The notes beneath the pieces were generated by a model. That model saw only the letters and a list, made by a program, of their open reading frames with translations, was not told the origin of the DNA and did no database searches. From a virus: a DNA stretch of 23,060 nt. Each line of letters begins with the position of its first letter. Positions within the stretch are counted from its first letter, which is position 1. Positions 1 through 9,238 of this stretch are shown here, piece after piece. Both the position numbers and the translations under genes were made by a program. The stretch lies in the IMG/VR virus record IMGVR_UViG_3300020185_000271, positions 1-23,060 of that record, one strand, 5' to 3'.

Positions 1-622
1 TAGTAAGGGTCTTAAAATTGTAAGAAGTAAAAACATACTCGTCTGGCGAACTCCGGTCAAAGTTTTTTTCGAATTCATCTTTATTTATTTTTATGCCATT
101 ACGCTCTATCGCATTAAACACGAGCGTGGCCTTGTCATTATAGAACGGGTTTACCGCGGTATTAACACGGTGCTCTAAATCATCATATATCTGCTCACAA
201 ACCTCATAGTGTTTGGTAATTGGCACGAGTTGGTTAACAGTTGATAAATCGGGAAATCTACGATATAGAGTTGTATGAGCTGTTGTTTGTGGAGGTATAT
301 ACGGAGGAGATCCTAATGTTATATCTATAAGAGGCTTTAAAATCGTGTAGTGAAGGAATTCCTTCTTGTCTCTAACATATATCGTCTCTAACCCTTTTAA
401 ATATAAATAAACCTCATCCTCAAACAAATTTTCACATTCGGGGTGAGAAACAGGTAGAATGTACCCCTTATGACCTTGAATAGGTCTTACATAGAAGCCA
501 ATAATAGAGTTTTGTGTTGGGTGTTGGTAAGGATTATTTGAGATAATCTCTACAAACGCTTCTTTGAAACCACTATTTTTTAAAACCTCAAATTGTTCTT
601 TATTTTCTATTAACCAAAACAC
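1..622 (-). CDS. Probable family A DNA polymerase, N-terminal part (cut by window edge)
   Basis: An uninterrupted frame of about 206 codons runs off the left edge. It begins at a GTG (622-620) directly preceded in frame by a TAA, so no earlier start is possible; the ATG at 632 is in another frame and stops after 10 codons. The protein begins FWLIENKEQF. Its first 110 residues look like a degenerate 3'-5' exonuclease-type region (IIGFYVRPIQGHKGYILPVS, then YVRDKKEFLHY and KPLIDITL). Later come AIERNGIKINKDEFEKNF and, at the edge, YNFKTLT. These resemble the helix before the polymerase domain ('a.e.nGi.id') and the stretch just before motif A ('T.TgRpSn') of family A polymerases. The catalytic motifs lie outside the window, so the assignment is by resemblance only. 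It follows the baseplate genes by 11 bases, an unusual place for a replication gene. Confidence 0.6.
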   Translation of the reverse strand, partial: MFWLIENKEQFEVLKNSGFKEAFVEIISNNPYQHPTQNSIIGFYVRPIQGHKGYILPVSHPECENLFEDEVYLYLKGLETIYVRDKKEFLHYTILKPLIDITLGSPPYIPPQTTAHTTLYRRFPDLSTVNQLVPITKHYEVCEQIYDDLEHRVNTAVNPFYNDKATLVFNAIERNGIKINKDEFEKNFDRSSPDEYVFTSYNFKTLT

Positions 623-633
623 TTAATACCATC

Positions 634-1215
634 TTATTTATAGTATTGAATATAATTAAACTTTAGGAAAGCTCCAAGTCCAAGTGCTTTAAATTGTTGT
701 TGTTTTAGTTCTACTATGCCCTTATTTACTTCAAATACTACATCCCTATCACCCGTTAATTTCCAGGGTAATGAAAATCCAATATACAAATTATTTTTGA
801 ATAAACCACTTGTCTCGTAGTAAACTTCTTCATTTGCTTTTTTGGAAAAGTATCTTGTAAATTCTCCCATTTCATAATCTTGAATAGAAGGTGTAGGGTA
901 AAAAGATACAGGAGTTTGAGATATACCTTGGTTATATTGTACTTTTTTTAAAGTGCTATAATCTTGGTTTTCTGGATAGAATCTAGGGTCTTCAGGATTA
1001 TTATCCTCAAATGTTTCTGGTGTGGGGAAGGATGGGGCAGAATTTAGATTTACTAATTCTAAGTTAGACCCGTCCCCAGGGTAATTTCCTGTAAAGAATT
1101 TGTTATCAAAAGTACTAAAATATTGTCCCGTATAAGGAGCAAGAGTGTCCTTATATGCTAATTCTCCGTTAGAGTATAAATTTGAGGTTATATGGGATTT
1201 TGGATAATATACCAT
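634..1215 (-). CDS. Conserved-looking tail/baseplate-region protein of unknown function (193 aa)
   Basis: I do not recognise a named family. The protein is rich in Tyr, Phe, Asn and Pro, with no signal peptide or membrane segment. The N-terminal third has a YTGQYFSTFDNKFFTG-type segment of alternating aromatic and polar residues, the middle is a Pro-rich linker (about residues 60-110), and the C-terminal third has FTRYFSKKANEEVYYE followed by hydrophobic strands. This composition suits a small beta-rich virion structural protein. It begins one base after the stop of the hub/peptidase gene, so it is probably translationally coupled and part of the baseplate operon. The ATG at 1215 is preceded by AAAAAATAG with no Shine-Dalgarno sequence. 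A baseplate or fibre-attachment role is inferred from position alone. Confidence 0.75.
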   Translation of the reverse strand: MVYYPKSHITSNLYSNGELAYKDTLAPYTGQYFSTFDNKFFTGNYPGDGSNLELVNLNSAPSFPTPETFEDNNPEDPRFYPENQDYSTLKKVQYNQGISQTPVSFYPTPSIQDYEMGEFTRYFSKKANEEVYYETSGLFKNNLYIGFSLPWKLTGDRDVVFEVNKGIVELKQQQFKALGLGAFLKFNYIQYYK

Positions 1216-4200
1216 CTATTTTTTCTTTACATATACTACTTTACCAGTTTTTTCTGATGTTTCTATATTTCGTTTTCCTATAGCTAAAGCATTATGGTCA
1301 CTTGGGACAGGAAATGAAGTACCGGATTGGAAGAACTTGCTGTCTTTTCTAGGAGCTTGTACTTTAAGGGTTTGACCAGGTGTACCCCAGAATTCCCAAT
1401 GCCAGGATTCATCTACTCCTTTACCATCTCTTAATCTTAAAGGATTGTACCAACCAAATTTAGGGGCATGTTCAGCCCAAAATTGATAGGCTTCGGAGGT
1501 TGTTCTAAAAGTTTGGTTAATAGTAGGATTAGAAGTTAATTCCCCAGCACCATCTCTAGCTATTAATCCATTAATATCAACAGCACCACCCCACCCATGA
1601 GGACTACTTCCAGCACTTGCGGTTTTAGCCGAACTATCAGCGGATTTTAATCCATTCTGGTGGTTATAGCTTCTATAGGCCGAAGTGATTAAGAATGGAT
1701 TTTTACCCTTTTTAATCCAATTTTCTTCTATAAATTTACCAAATTCTAATAAAGCAAGAGCTGCGGGTTCTGCTAAATAGTACTCACCATCGTAATAGGT
1801 TTTGTTAGAAGCTTGGTTATATAATTTAAAGGCTTTAGTTGAATATTTTTCAACAGCATCAGCATTTGCATTGGTAGTGGCATAAGGAAGATAAAATGAA
1901 CCATTAACACCATTACTTAATTTTTTTACACTACCAATAGATATTAAAGGAGATTTTTGATACCTTTCACCATCCCTTTCAGAAGCTCCTGGGAGATTTA
2001 GGTTCCCATTAGTATTTAATACTTGACCGACACTAACATTACTACCACCTGTTGCAGCATTTAATCTATCTATAGTAGAAGTATTTTCAGCTGTGCTATT
2101 TTCAACAGCTGTTATTTTTACAGTTTGCTTAAGCATATGTACTAAAGCACTGGAATTATAGGTATAAAATCCTACTAGATTTTCAAATCCTGTTGTTACT
2201 GGGGGTAGGGTATTTAAAATATCTTCTAAATTAAGGTCTAATTTATCAAATAATTTAGGAACTGACATTGTGCCTATACTAGTTTCCCATTTATTGTTTA
2301 CTATTTTATGGTCTAGTTTAGTAATAATGAAATCTAAAGTATCTCCATAGTTAGAAGGTAAAAATCTACTATCAATTTTCAATCTATCAAAAATCCTAAC
2401 ACCTGACATGCCATCGAGAGTAAGATTAAATCCTACAGGAACAAAACCTATAAAGGGTGTTGGGGATTTTTTACTTATTGCTTCTAAAGCATAAAACTTT
2501 TGAAAAAATGCTTTTTGTATTTCTATAAATCCGGTAAGTGAGGTTAATTCTCCATCAACTGGGGTTATATTACAATTGGGAAAACTATAACCTGTGGCAT
2601 TGTCTATGTAATCTATAAAAGTGGCTCCAAATAAAACATTATTATCTTCTAATGTAAGTGTTGATTCATTTGAACCAGCAAATGAATTAAAATAATCTTT
2701 ATAAGCCGAAATAATATTTAAATATCCAACAGTAGTTTGGTCTGCTTGTTTTATTTTTTGGTCAATATCAAATTTTTCAGGCAGTATTCTGTCTACTAAA
2801 CCATAATTCCATTTACTAAACAATGTAGCATCTTCTCCAACAGCTTGACCATTAGCTTGAGCTCCCACTGCTACCATATTACCTAATTTGTTAGTAATTT
2901 CAGTTTTAAATTGATAGTCTGTTACAAAACTACCATCCCTACTACCACTAACTTCATTACCAAATCCATATATTACAAGTGATGGTTCTTCTTCGTTTGC
3001 TTTTCTTAGTTTTTCTACTTCGAAGGGAGAAACTTCATCATAAAATTCAACAACTTGTATTATTTCTGGGTTCTCATAGGTCCCAAAATTCTTATCTACT
3101 AATCTTAAATTTAGTTTATTTACACCTCCTAATAAAATATTAGCCTCATTAAGTAATGATTTAAGGAATCTGTATAAATCTAAAGAGCCTGTAGATGAAT
3201 CTAAGTTAGATTTTACTATATTTTCTAAAAGTTCATAAGAAAAGTATAGATTCATTATTTTACCAACATCTACTCCATCAACAGTTTGATGGAAAGGATT
3301 GATATTATTAGGATAATCATTAAAGATTTCTATTTTGGTTCCTAGGTAATCACCTTTATATCTAACTATTAGTTTACTAGGATCACTAGATATACTTTTT
3401 CTATTACTAAAACAGTACTGATCAGTTGAGTTATCTAATTTAAATAAGATTGGTTCGTTTTCTTCATCAGACCCATATAATAAGTAATATTGGTTTAAAA
3501 GACCTAATAAACTACCAAATCTAATATACTTTACAAAGTGAGTACTACCAAATATAGCAGCACAAGCATCAACAGTTTTACTAGCATTATTTAATTCATC
3601 ATCAGTTACACTAGTATTTTTAGCATCTTTTAATGATTTTAAAACTTTATATTCACTTTTAGTTGATTGAAATTTATATGAGGTTTCTTTCTCATCATCA
3701 AATATATAGGACAACATTAAAGTTGTTCCCATATAATAAAATTTTGCTAGAAGATCGGTATTTAAAATTTTAGGAGGAGTAGCAAAAGGTTCAAAAAAAC
3801 TTGGGGTAGTTTTAACCCCCATTCTAATTGGATCTACTATTTGACTAATTTGAGTTAAAAGAGTATTTTCTTGTTGGTCTTCTTTTAAAGCTCCTTTATT
3901 ATTTTTAGAGTTAGCAAATAAGGTAGAATTTTGAACTACATTAACTTTTAAACTTTCAACTACACTACCCTGGCTAATTAGTTTTAAGCTGATTAAGTAA
4001 TATCCTTCTTTAGTAAATTCCCAAGAAAAGTTAGTTACTCTTCCTAAGAAACCATCATAATTACCATGAGATGATTTTCTATTTTCTTCTATTTTAGTAT
4101 AAAAATATTTAGTCCCTTCAGCATTTTGAGGAGGATTATCTAAAAATTCTGCTGTTAAACTATAACGATTAGTCTCATATGAAGTTTCAGAAGTTTCTGG

Positions 4201-4788
4201 GTTTATGGACGGGTAGGATGAATTACCCCATTCTAATAACATAGAATATCCTAATCTTAGATATAAAGCCTCAATATACTCAAATTGTTTAGTATTATTA
4301 GCCCTAATCTGTAAGTTAACAAATCTTAAACTACCTTTATTATTGGTTTCACTAGTAAATGATATAATACCAGGCATAGCGTGAGCCCCAAATTCACTAA
4401 ATCCATAATTTGAAGTACCACTAGGTAGTATTGAATTAGTATTAGATACCCCAAATTTTTGGGTACCATCTTGATTTAAGACACCACCTTGAAGCACCAT
4501 TTGGCTGGCTAGCTCGTTACCGCTGTATTCAGGAATTTCTAGTAAGGAAGATCTAAATTGGGCACCACCATTAGATATAGTTTCCCATTGACTACTACTT
4601 ACATTATAAGAAGCAATAGGTTGATCTTCAATATTTACTGATGATGCTAATCTAACCCAGGAAGTTCTACCATTCATCCAAACTATGTCAGCAGAATCTT
4701 TTTTCTTTTTGCCTAAGATTTCTTGACGTAATTTAATTTGATCTTGAACGTATTCTAAATGAGGTTTTCCAATGATATTAGAATCCAT
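1216..4788 (-). CDS. Giant baseplate hub protein with C-terminal M15 (VanY-type) murein peptidase domain
   Basis: This 1190-residue protein appears to combine a tail hub with a cell-wall-degrading domain. The C-terminal part (about residues 1010-1150) is a D-Ala-D-Ala carboxypeptidase/endopeptidase of the M15 type: TSAYRS, SPHGWGGAVD (His1064 and Asp1071) and SWHWEFWG (His1130) supply the usual zinc ligands His, Asp and His. Upstream, near residues 790-860, 'GMSGVRIFDRLKIDSRFLP...FIITKLDHKIVNNKWET' resembles the C-terminal domain of phage hub (late control D / gp27-type) proteins. The remaining roughly 780 N-terminal residues are beta-rich and unassigned. The lytic domain presumably opens peptidoglycan as the tube penetrates, the role T4 gives to gp5. 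The gene lies between the LysM baseplate protein (5-base gap) and a small structural gene. A short Lys/Ser-rich tail follows the peptidase. Confidence 0.85.
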   Translation of the reverse strand: MDSNIIGKPHLEYVQDQIKLRQEILGKKKKDSADIVWMNGRTSWVRLASSVNIEDQPIASYNVSSSQWETISNGGAQFRSSLLEIPEYSGNELASQMVLQGGVLNQDGTQKFGVSNTNSILPSGTSNYGFSEFGAHAMPGIISFTSETNNKGSLRFVNLQIRANNTKQFEYIEALYLRLGYSMLLEWGNSSYPSINPETSETSYETNRYSLTAEFLDNPPQNAEGTKYFYTKIEENRKSSHGNYDGFLGRVTNFSWEFTKEGYYLISLKLISQGSVVESLKVNVVQNSTLFANSKNNKGALKEDQQENTLLTQISQIVDPIRMGVKTTPSFFEPFATPPKILNTDLLAKFYYMGTTLMLSYIFDDEKETSYKFQSTKSEYKVLKSLKDAKNTSVTDDELNNASKTVDACAAIFGSTHFVKYIRFGSLLGLLNQYYLLYGSDEENEPILFKLDNSTDQYCFSNRKSISSDPSKLIVRYKGDYLGTKIEIFNDYPNNINPFHQTVDGVDVGKIMNLYFSYELLENIVKSNLDSSTGSLDLYRFLKSLLNEANILLGGVNKLNLRLVDKNFGTYENPEIIQVVEFYDEVSPFEVEKLRKANEEEPSLVIYGFGNEVSGSRDGSFVTDYQFKTEITNKLGNMVAVGAQANGQAVGEDATLFSKWNYGLVDRILPEKFDIDQKIKQADQTTVGYLNIISAYKDYFNSFAGSNESTLTLEDNNVLFGATFIDYIDNATGYSFPNCNITPVDGELTSLTGFIEIQKAFFQKFYALEAISKKSPTPFIGFVPVGFNLTLDGMSGVRIFDRLKIDSRFLPSNYGDTLDFIITKLDHKIVNNKWETSIGTMSVPKLFDKLDLNLEDILNTLPPVTTGFENLVGFYTYNSSALVHMLKQTVKITAVENSTAENTSTIDRLNAATGGSNVSVGQVLNTNGNLNLPGASERDGERYQKSPLISIGSVKKLSNGVNGSFYLPYATTNANADAVEKYSTKAFKLYNQASNKTYYDGEYYLAEPAALALLEFGKFIEENWIKKGKNPFLITSAYRSYNHQNGLKSADSSAKTASAGSSPHGWGGAVDINGLIARDGAGELTSNPTINQTFRTTSEAYQFWAEHAPKFGWYNPLRLRDGKGVDESWHWEFWGTPGQTLKVQAPRKDSKFFQSGTSFPVPSDHNALAIGKRNIETSEKTGKVVYVKKK

Positions 4789-4793
4789 ATAAC

Positions 4794-5093
4794 TTATTGA
4801 TTTAATTTATTATACGCTAATAATATTGAGTCTAGATTACTAGGAATTCTTATTTGAACTCCTACTGGAGGTGAAATTGAGTTTTGAGAGTATTCAGCAT
4901 TAGCTGAGGAAATAACCCACCATAAAGAAGAATCGTTAAAGTAATTAAATGCTAATATGTCATATCTGTCACCTTCTGTAGTAATAACGTATATGTCATT
5001 ATCACTACGAGGAATTTCAGGATACTTTGTAGTTGTATACATTCTAGTACCCTCAAGATCATGAGTAATTTTTATATTTTTATAACGATTCAT
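4794..5093 (-). CDS. LysM-like baseplate protein (gp53 / CIS LysM type)
   Basis: This 99-residue protein has the signature of the LysM-like baseplate proteins of contractile tails: 'TTEGDRYDILAFNYFNDSSLWWVISSANAEY' followed by 'PPVGVQIRIPSNLDSIL'. That is the order of elements in LysM proteins of phage baseplates and contractile injection systems (a D-RYD-LA helix, a Y-D--LWWVI-AN helix, then a P-G--IRIP strand). In such machines the LysM protein clamps wedge or hub subunits together inside the virion. The gene sits 2 bases after the stop of the 609-residue structural protein and 5 bases before the hub gene, so the three are almost certainly co-translated. There is no Shine-Dalgarno sequence before the ATG (AATTAATTAATA). 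T4 gp53 equivalence is inferred from fold-type resemblance and position. Confidence 0.75.
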   Translation of the reverse strand: MNRYKNIKITHDLEGTRMYTTTKYPEIPRSDNDIYVITTEGDRYDILAFNYFNDSSLWWVISSANAEYSQNSISPPVGVQIRIPSNLDSILLAYNKLNQ

Positions 5094-5095
5094 TA

Positions 5096-6925
5096 TTAAT
5101 TAATTTGATTTCCATTGCTATCAAAGATCGGTGTTAAAGTGGTAGCACCTTGAGATGCTCGTGGGCGAGGAACATTGACTGATGCTTCTTTTTCTAGTAC
5201 ATAATGATCATTGGCTCTAAATAAATTAGATGGTGATTTTTGATATAAATTATTACCTCCTAAATTGTCTTCTAACGATATGAATCTTTGTTTAATTTTC
5301 CCACCTCCATTTATATCTTTTACTTTTTCTGGGAGGAAGTCGAATATTGGTTTAAAGTCCATTGAAACTTCTATCCTATGGGGTAGTTCTTTAACCTCTG
5401 GGTTTCTGTAAGTAATACCACCTTCAGCCTCAATACTTTTATTATCAGAAGGAATACCTATTTCCCACGGAGTATCATTAGGGATAGTATAAGTTAACGA
5501 AGTAATAATACCAGGAGTCTCGTAAAAATAACCACCTAAAGTTAATTGGTGAATATTACCTCTCATATAACCTTTTGTTGAATAATCAGGAGCTAATGTA
5601 GATTTAAGGTAATTTAATTTTTGATACATTATAGATAATTCCTGTATAGATTGGGCTGCTACTGTGAATCCCATTTGAATATTATTTTGGAATCCCTGGT
5701 AGTTATAGAAGTTTTCTCCTCTACCTATATATCTAAAATCATTCCATTGAGCTGACATACTATCGCTAAATGAATTTATGAAAGCCCTAAAATGAGTAAA
5801 TACTTTTAGTTTAGGGTTATCATTATCGATAGTAGCTATTCTAAATTTAACTATATCATTTTTACGTTTATCAGTAGTAACAGCTTCACTTTTATAAAGG
5901 TATAAGGAATTGATTTGATCCATCCCTCTTTCATTATCTGGTCTGCCTTTAGAATAATCTTTTCTATCAGCAGTACGAGCGCCAGGGTTACCTTGATTTA
6001 AACGTTGTTCTATATTTTTAGTACGATAATCAGGTGAATCTGAGATAAATGAGTTAGTATCTTCAGATTGTAGTTCTTTTCTAAAATCTTTAACTAATGT
6101 TGAACCTTGATCCCCAACATAATCAGCATTTTCTATTTGGTTAGGATTAAAAGTAGCGTATTGAATCGCTCCTTTAGTACCTATACCACTAAACAATGTT
6201 CTTTGTGAAGCGGTTTTTATTTTAGTTTTACCTATACCTAAAACTGAGCCTGGGCCTCCTCCATAAGTAAATAAGATAGTATCATTAGAACCATTTCTTG
6301 AGGTTATTTTGCTCTGGTAGAGGTTTACTAGGCGGTTATTACTAAATTGAACTGCACCTGTATTACTAACTATAACTTTGCGTAAACCTTGTTTAATATT
6401 ACCTAAAGGAGCTAACATGGTTAAGTATTTAGGACCTCCTGTAAATGGGTTTATTCCTTGTTTATATAAATGAATACCACCAGCATTAACTAATGCTTGA
6501 CCTAATGTTGATAAGGGAGTATAAATACCTTGATTTAAAGGACCTCCTAGGAGTTTTAATGTAGAAAAAGATTCAGTTCCAGCTATAAATGTTGTGTAAC
6601 CTCCATCCATATCTGTACCGACACGAGATAGGAGATTTTGTTTTAAAGTAAAGAAAGCCCCGACAGGAGTTTGCGTGAATAACTGGAATAAACGTGAGGC
6701 ATCTTGGACTGAACGTACTGGGGCGAGCAAACCACCTCTTACGAGAAAATCCTCACCTCCAGATCTACCTAGGTCTTCAGTTTTTACTTTAGTATGATCC
6801 TTAACCACAAAAGGTTGACCAAAGATACCATTATTGGCACCTTTACCTGGTTTATCGTAACCATATGGTAAACTCTTGAACTTAGTTTGAAATGCTAGTT
6901 CATTTTGTGGTGTTACTAAAGGCAT
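5096..6925 (-). CDS. Tail/baseplate structural protein, unnamed (609 aa)
   Basis: I do not recognise a named family with confidence. The protein lacks signal or membrane segments and is Gly/Asn-rich. The N-terminal half carries a possible helical stretch (about 70-115, 'ASRLFQLFTQTPVGAFFTLKQNLL'). The C-terminal half (about 360-530) carries 'THFRAFINSFSDSM..WNDFRYIGRGENFYNYQGF', then 'SIMYQKLNYLKS' and 'GGYFYETPGIITSLTYTI...PWEIG'. This resembles tube-like domains of proteins at the tube-baseplate junction, such as tube initiators or DNA-circularization/hub-adaptor proteins. Position between tape measure and LysM/hub genes fits a gp48/gp54-like tube initiator or baseplate adaptor. This is an inference; a structure prediction against gp54 would decide it. 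The start ATG at 6925 lies 3 bases after the stop of the preceding small gene. Confidence 0.75.
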   Translation of the reverse strand: MPLVTPQNELAFQTKFKSLPYGYDKPGKGANNGIFGQPFVVKDHTKVKTEDLGRSGGEDFLVRGGLLAPVRSVQDASRLFQLFTQTPVGAFFTLKQNLLSRVGTDMDGGYTTFIAGTESFSTLKLLGGPLNQGIYTPLSTLGQALVNAGGIHLYKQGINPFTGGPKYLTMLAPLGNIKQGLRKVIVSNTGAVQFSNNRLVNLYQSKITSRNGSNDTILFTYGGGPGSVLGIGKTKIKTASQRTLFSGIGTKGAIQYATFNPNQIENADYVGDQGSTLVKDFRKELQSEDTNSFISDSPDYRTKNIEQRLNQGNPGARTADRKDYSKGRPDNERGMDQINSLYLYKSEAVTTDKRKNDIVKFRIATIDNDNPKLKVFTHFRAFINSFSDSMSAQWNDFRYIGRGENFYNYQGFQNNIQMGFTVAAQSIQELSIMYQKLNYLKSTLAPDYSTKGYMRGNIHQLTLGGYFYETPGIITSLTYTIPNDTPWEIGIPSDNKSIEAEGGITYRNPEVKELPHRIEVSMDFKPIFDFLPEKVKDINGGGKIKQRFISLEDNLGGNNLYQKSPSNLFRANDHYVLEKEASVNVPRPRASQGATTLTPIFDSNGNQIN

Positions 6926-6928
6926 ATC

Positions 6929-7144
6929 TTACTTGGGTAAGTTATTCAAATATTGTGGTGGTGTAAGTCCGTCTAAATCTAATTGTGAGGGAGATGGTTT
7001 TTTAGCCATATTAGGATTACCATTAATAGAATACTCATTATGTAGTCTAGATTGAGGATTTACCCCTGGCATATCTGAAGGAGTTACTCCATCCCATTTA
7101 GTAAGATTTGAACCGTTGTTTGCTAATTGATCTTTTAATCCCAT
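6929..7144 (-). CDS. Small hypothetical protein in tail operon (71 aa)
   Basis: A polar, Pro/Asn-rich protein of 71 residues without a recognisable domain, signal peptide or membrane segment; much of it is likely disordered (TPSDMPGVNPQ, KKPSPSQLDLDGLTPPQYL). It has its own candidate promoter element 16 bases before the ATG and is followed 3 bases later by the 609-residue structural gene, so it probably heads that transcript. It could be a minor virion protein or an assembly factor, but the sequence gives no function. Genuine coding is supported by the tight spacing on the downstream side, the dedicated upstream element, and the absence of any other frame filling the space. Confidence 0.65.
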   Translation of the reverse strand: MGLKDQLANNGSNLTKWDGVTPSDMPGVNPQSRLHNEYSINGNPNMAKKPSPSQLDLDGLTPPQYLNNLPK

Positions 7145-7160
7145 GATTATATTATTTTAT

Positions 7161-7170
7161 TATAAATATT
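7161..7170 (-). promoter_or_regulatory. Candidate phage promoter element AATATTTATA before the 71-aa gene
   Basis: Minus strand reads AATATTTATAATAAAAT, including a perfect TATAAT, ending 16 bases before the ATG at 7144. The same core recurs in all six intergenic gaps of the tail module. Interpretation as a late promoter is inference; a role in translation or RNA processing is possible. Confidence 0.5.
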
Positions 7171-7186
7171 AAAAGTTTAATTTTAT

Positions 7187-9223
7187 TTATGATCCTAAAG
7201 CATATGATACGCCTGAAGTATTTATAGCATCATTTAGTTTTGAATCATTCATATATAGGTTATTATCTTTAGCTAATAATTTTTCTAAAAGTTCATCTGT
7301 TCTAGAAGAACCACCAGACGACATTCCCGATTTAGATTGTCCGGGTCTAGAGCCTTCTGATGAGGCGGTTCCACCGCTAAGGTCACCAAAACTAGACCAC
7401 TGGTTTGCTAATGATTTAGCAGAACCTATAGTAGCAGAAAAATCAGTATCTCCTTTAAATAAAGCTAATAGATCTGTTATGGCACCTACTAAAAGACCTA
7501 CAATACTAAGTGCTATTCCTAAAACCTCTATTACAGGCATAAATGCTGTTCCTATATCAGTAAATACTGATTGAAGTTTTTCTATAGTTTGAGACATTTT
7601 TTCGGACATGGATTGTTGTTCTAACATTCTAGCTAAATCATCCTCACCAGCTGCTCTTAATTCTTTGGCATTTCTACCCATTACCTGTTGCTTAAATAAC
7701 ATATCAGATAATTTATCAGAAGACAAACCGAAAGCAGCAGCCATTGCTTCTTGTTGTATAACATTCATTTTACTAAATTCAGTAAATGAACCTAATTGGT
7801 CAGCAATCTCTCTTTCTAAACCTACTATGTCTCCTGTTAAAGCAGCTTGTCTAGCTTTTTCTAAATTTAATTCTTTACCTGTTAAAAGTTCAGCCTCTAA
7901 TTCTGAAGCAATAGAGGATTCGAAATTTAAGATAGATTTTGATATAGTTTGAACATCTGAAAGTTCACCACCTAATTCACCTGCTAATGTAACGGCCTTA
8001 GCCATTTCCACCGTATTGGCTCCTAAATTAGCTCTTAGTTGGCCCGATATTTTGGATACTCCTTCTAGAATTACTTTTAAGTCTTGTTGGATTCCTGATT
8101 GTCTTTGGAGTTCATAGCTAGCTCCTAGAGCTGCTTTATACTCTACTTCAGCATTTTTCCCCCTTGCTTCTGAAAGGGTAACTAATCCCCCTGCTGCTTC
8201 TTTACTTAATTTAACTTGTTCAGTTAATTTAGTCATAGTGACTAAACTATCAGTGTTAAAATTATTTATAAAACCTAATTGTTGGTTTAAAGCATTAAAA
8301 TTTTCAGTTAGTTTAGTACCAGTAACAGCCATATTACCACTGTCACGAGCTGCTTCTGCTAAATTTTCTCTAAATAAAGCAGATTCACCCTTAGTCATAG
8401 ACATGGATTTACCTAACTTAGTAGTTTCTTCATCTGCTCTTTGTATACCTTTAAGTAATTCTACTATAAGAGCAATTGGACCAAAAGCTTTAGATATACT
8501 TTTACCTATTGTAGAAAATAATTTTCCTGCTACTTGTGATTTACCTAAAGGACCTAAAGCTTTAGTACCTCCTTCAGTTAAAGTTGCGGATAGTTTTCTA
8601 GCATCAGCTACAGCACCATCTATGTTAAGAAGTTTAGAGAATTTACCTCCCCCCATTTTATTTAAAACCTCATCAAAACCTCCAGCAAGTTTTCCACCTA
8701 CACCTAATCCATCTTCTATGGTTTTTGCTCTATTAGCGAGCTCTTCCATTTCAATATTTTGATCTGCTAATGAGTCTAATTGTCTGGCATATAATTCAGC
8801 TAAATCAAATTGAGCCGTAGTTAAATCAACTGAAGAGGATTCTATTAGTTTCCAAATACCACCTTGTTCATTAAGGGCACTATTGATACTATCATAACCA
8901 TAACCCATCTGTGTTAAAGCTTGAATAGCTTCAACCTCCAATGCTTTTTGGGCTGTTTTTTGTTTAGTTATATCTTTTTGGAGATCGTCGTAAGCTTTTT
9001 CTCCTGCTAGAATATCTCCCATTTCGCGATTGATATCACGGGTAGAATTAGCAATATCCCTAAAAGCTTTAGCTGCGGATTGGCCCTGAAGGTTACTATC
9101 AAATACTTCTTTAGTAAATTTTCTAGCCTCATCCGCTAAACTCCTTTGTTCAAAGAGAATATCACCTAAAGTTTGTCTTAAGTTTTCAGCGTTTTTATTC
9201 GCCTCATTTAGATTATCGGCCAT
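7187..9223 (-). CDS. Tail tape measure protein (678 aa)
   Basis: This long, mostly helical protein sets tail length and is threaded inside the tube until DNA ejection. It has a heptad-rich N-terminal region (1-170), a hydrophobic segment near 245-260 (FGPIALIVELLKGI), Ala/Gly/Leu-rich helical stretches to about 560, a strongly hydrophobic segment at about 561-589 (FMPVIEVLGIALSIVGLLVGAI), and a low-complexity Ser/Gly-rich stretch (610-641) before a short helical C-terminus. That layout, and the position directly downstream of the tube gene and the chaperone pair, is what tape measure genes show. At about 1.5 angstroms per residue, 678 residues would span about 100 nm, close to a T4-sized tail (gp29 is 590 residues). 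Its own promoter-like element precedes it. No Shine-Dalgarno sequence precedes the ATG at 9223. Confidence 0.85.
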   Translation of the reverse strand: MADNLNEANKNAENLRQTLGDILFEQRSLADEARKFTKEVFDSNLQGQSAAKAFRDIANSTRDINREMGDILAGEKAYDDLQKDITKQKTAQKALEVEAIQALTQMGYGYDSINSALNEQGGIWKLIESSSVDLTTAQFDLAELYARQLDSLADQNIEMEELANRAKTIEDGLGVGGKLAGGFDEVLNKMGGGKFSKLLNIDGAVADARKLSATLTEGGTKALGPLGKSQVAGKLFSTIGKSISKAFGPIALIVELLKGIQRADEETTKLGKSMSMTKGESALFRENLAEAARDSGNMAVTGTKLTENFNALNQQLGFINNFNTDSLVTMTKLTEQVKLSKEAAGGLVTLSEARGKNAEVEYKAALGASYELQRQSGIQQDLKVILEGVSKISGQLRANLGANTVEMAKAVTLAGELGGELSDVQTISKSILNFESSIASELEAELLTGKELNLEKARQAALTGDIVGLEREIADQLGSFTEFSKMNVIQQEAMAAAFGLSSDKLSDMLFKQQVMGRNAKELRAAGEDDLARMLEQQSMSEKMSQTIEKLQSVFTDIGTAFMPVIEVLGIALSIVGLLVGAITDLLALFKGDTDFSATIGSAKSLANQWSSFGDLSGGTASSEGSRPGQSKSGMSSGGSSRTDELLEKLLAKDNNLYMNDSKLNDAINTSGVSYALGS

Positions 9224-9238
9224 AATTTAATATTTGAT

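Noticed and set aside
630-632. ATG as start of the left-edge gene
   Set aside because: This ATG is out of frame with the polymerase-like reading frame and meets a stop after 10 codons; the GTG at 622 is the only usable start.
7608-7952. Plus-strand open frame of 114 codons
   Set aside because: It lies wholly opposite the tape measure gene; Ser/Leu/Pro-rich composition is what the reverse of Ala/Glu/Lys-rich helical coding gives, and no neighbouring plus-strand gene or signal supports it.
8238-8762. Plus-strand open frame of 174 codons
   Set aside because: Antisense shadow of the tape measure gene with the same biased composition and no start signal.
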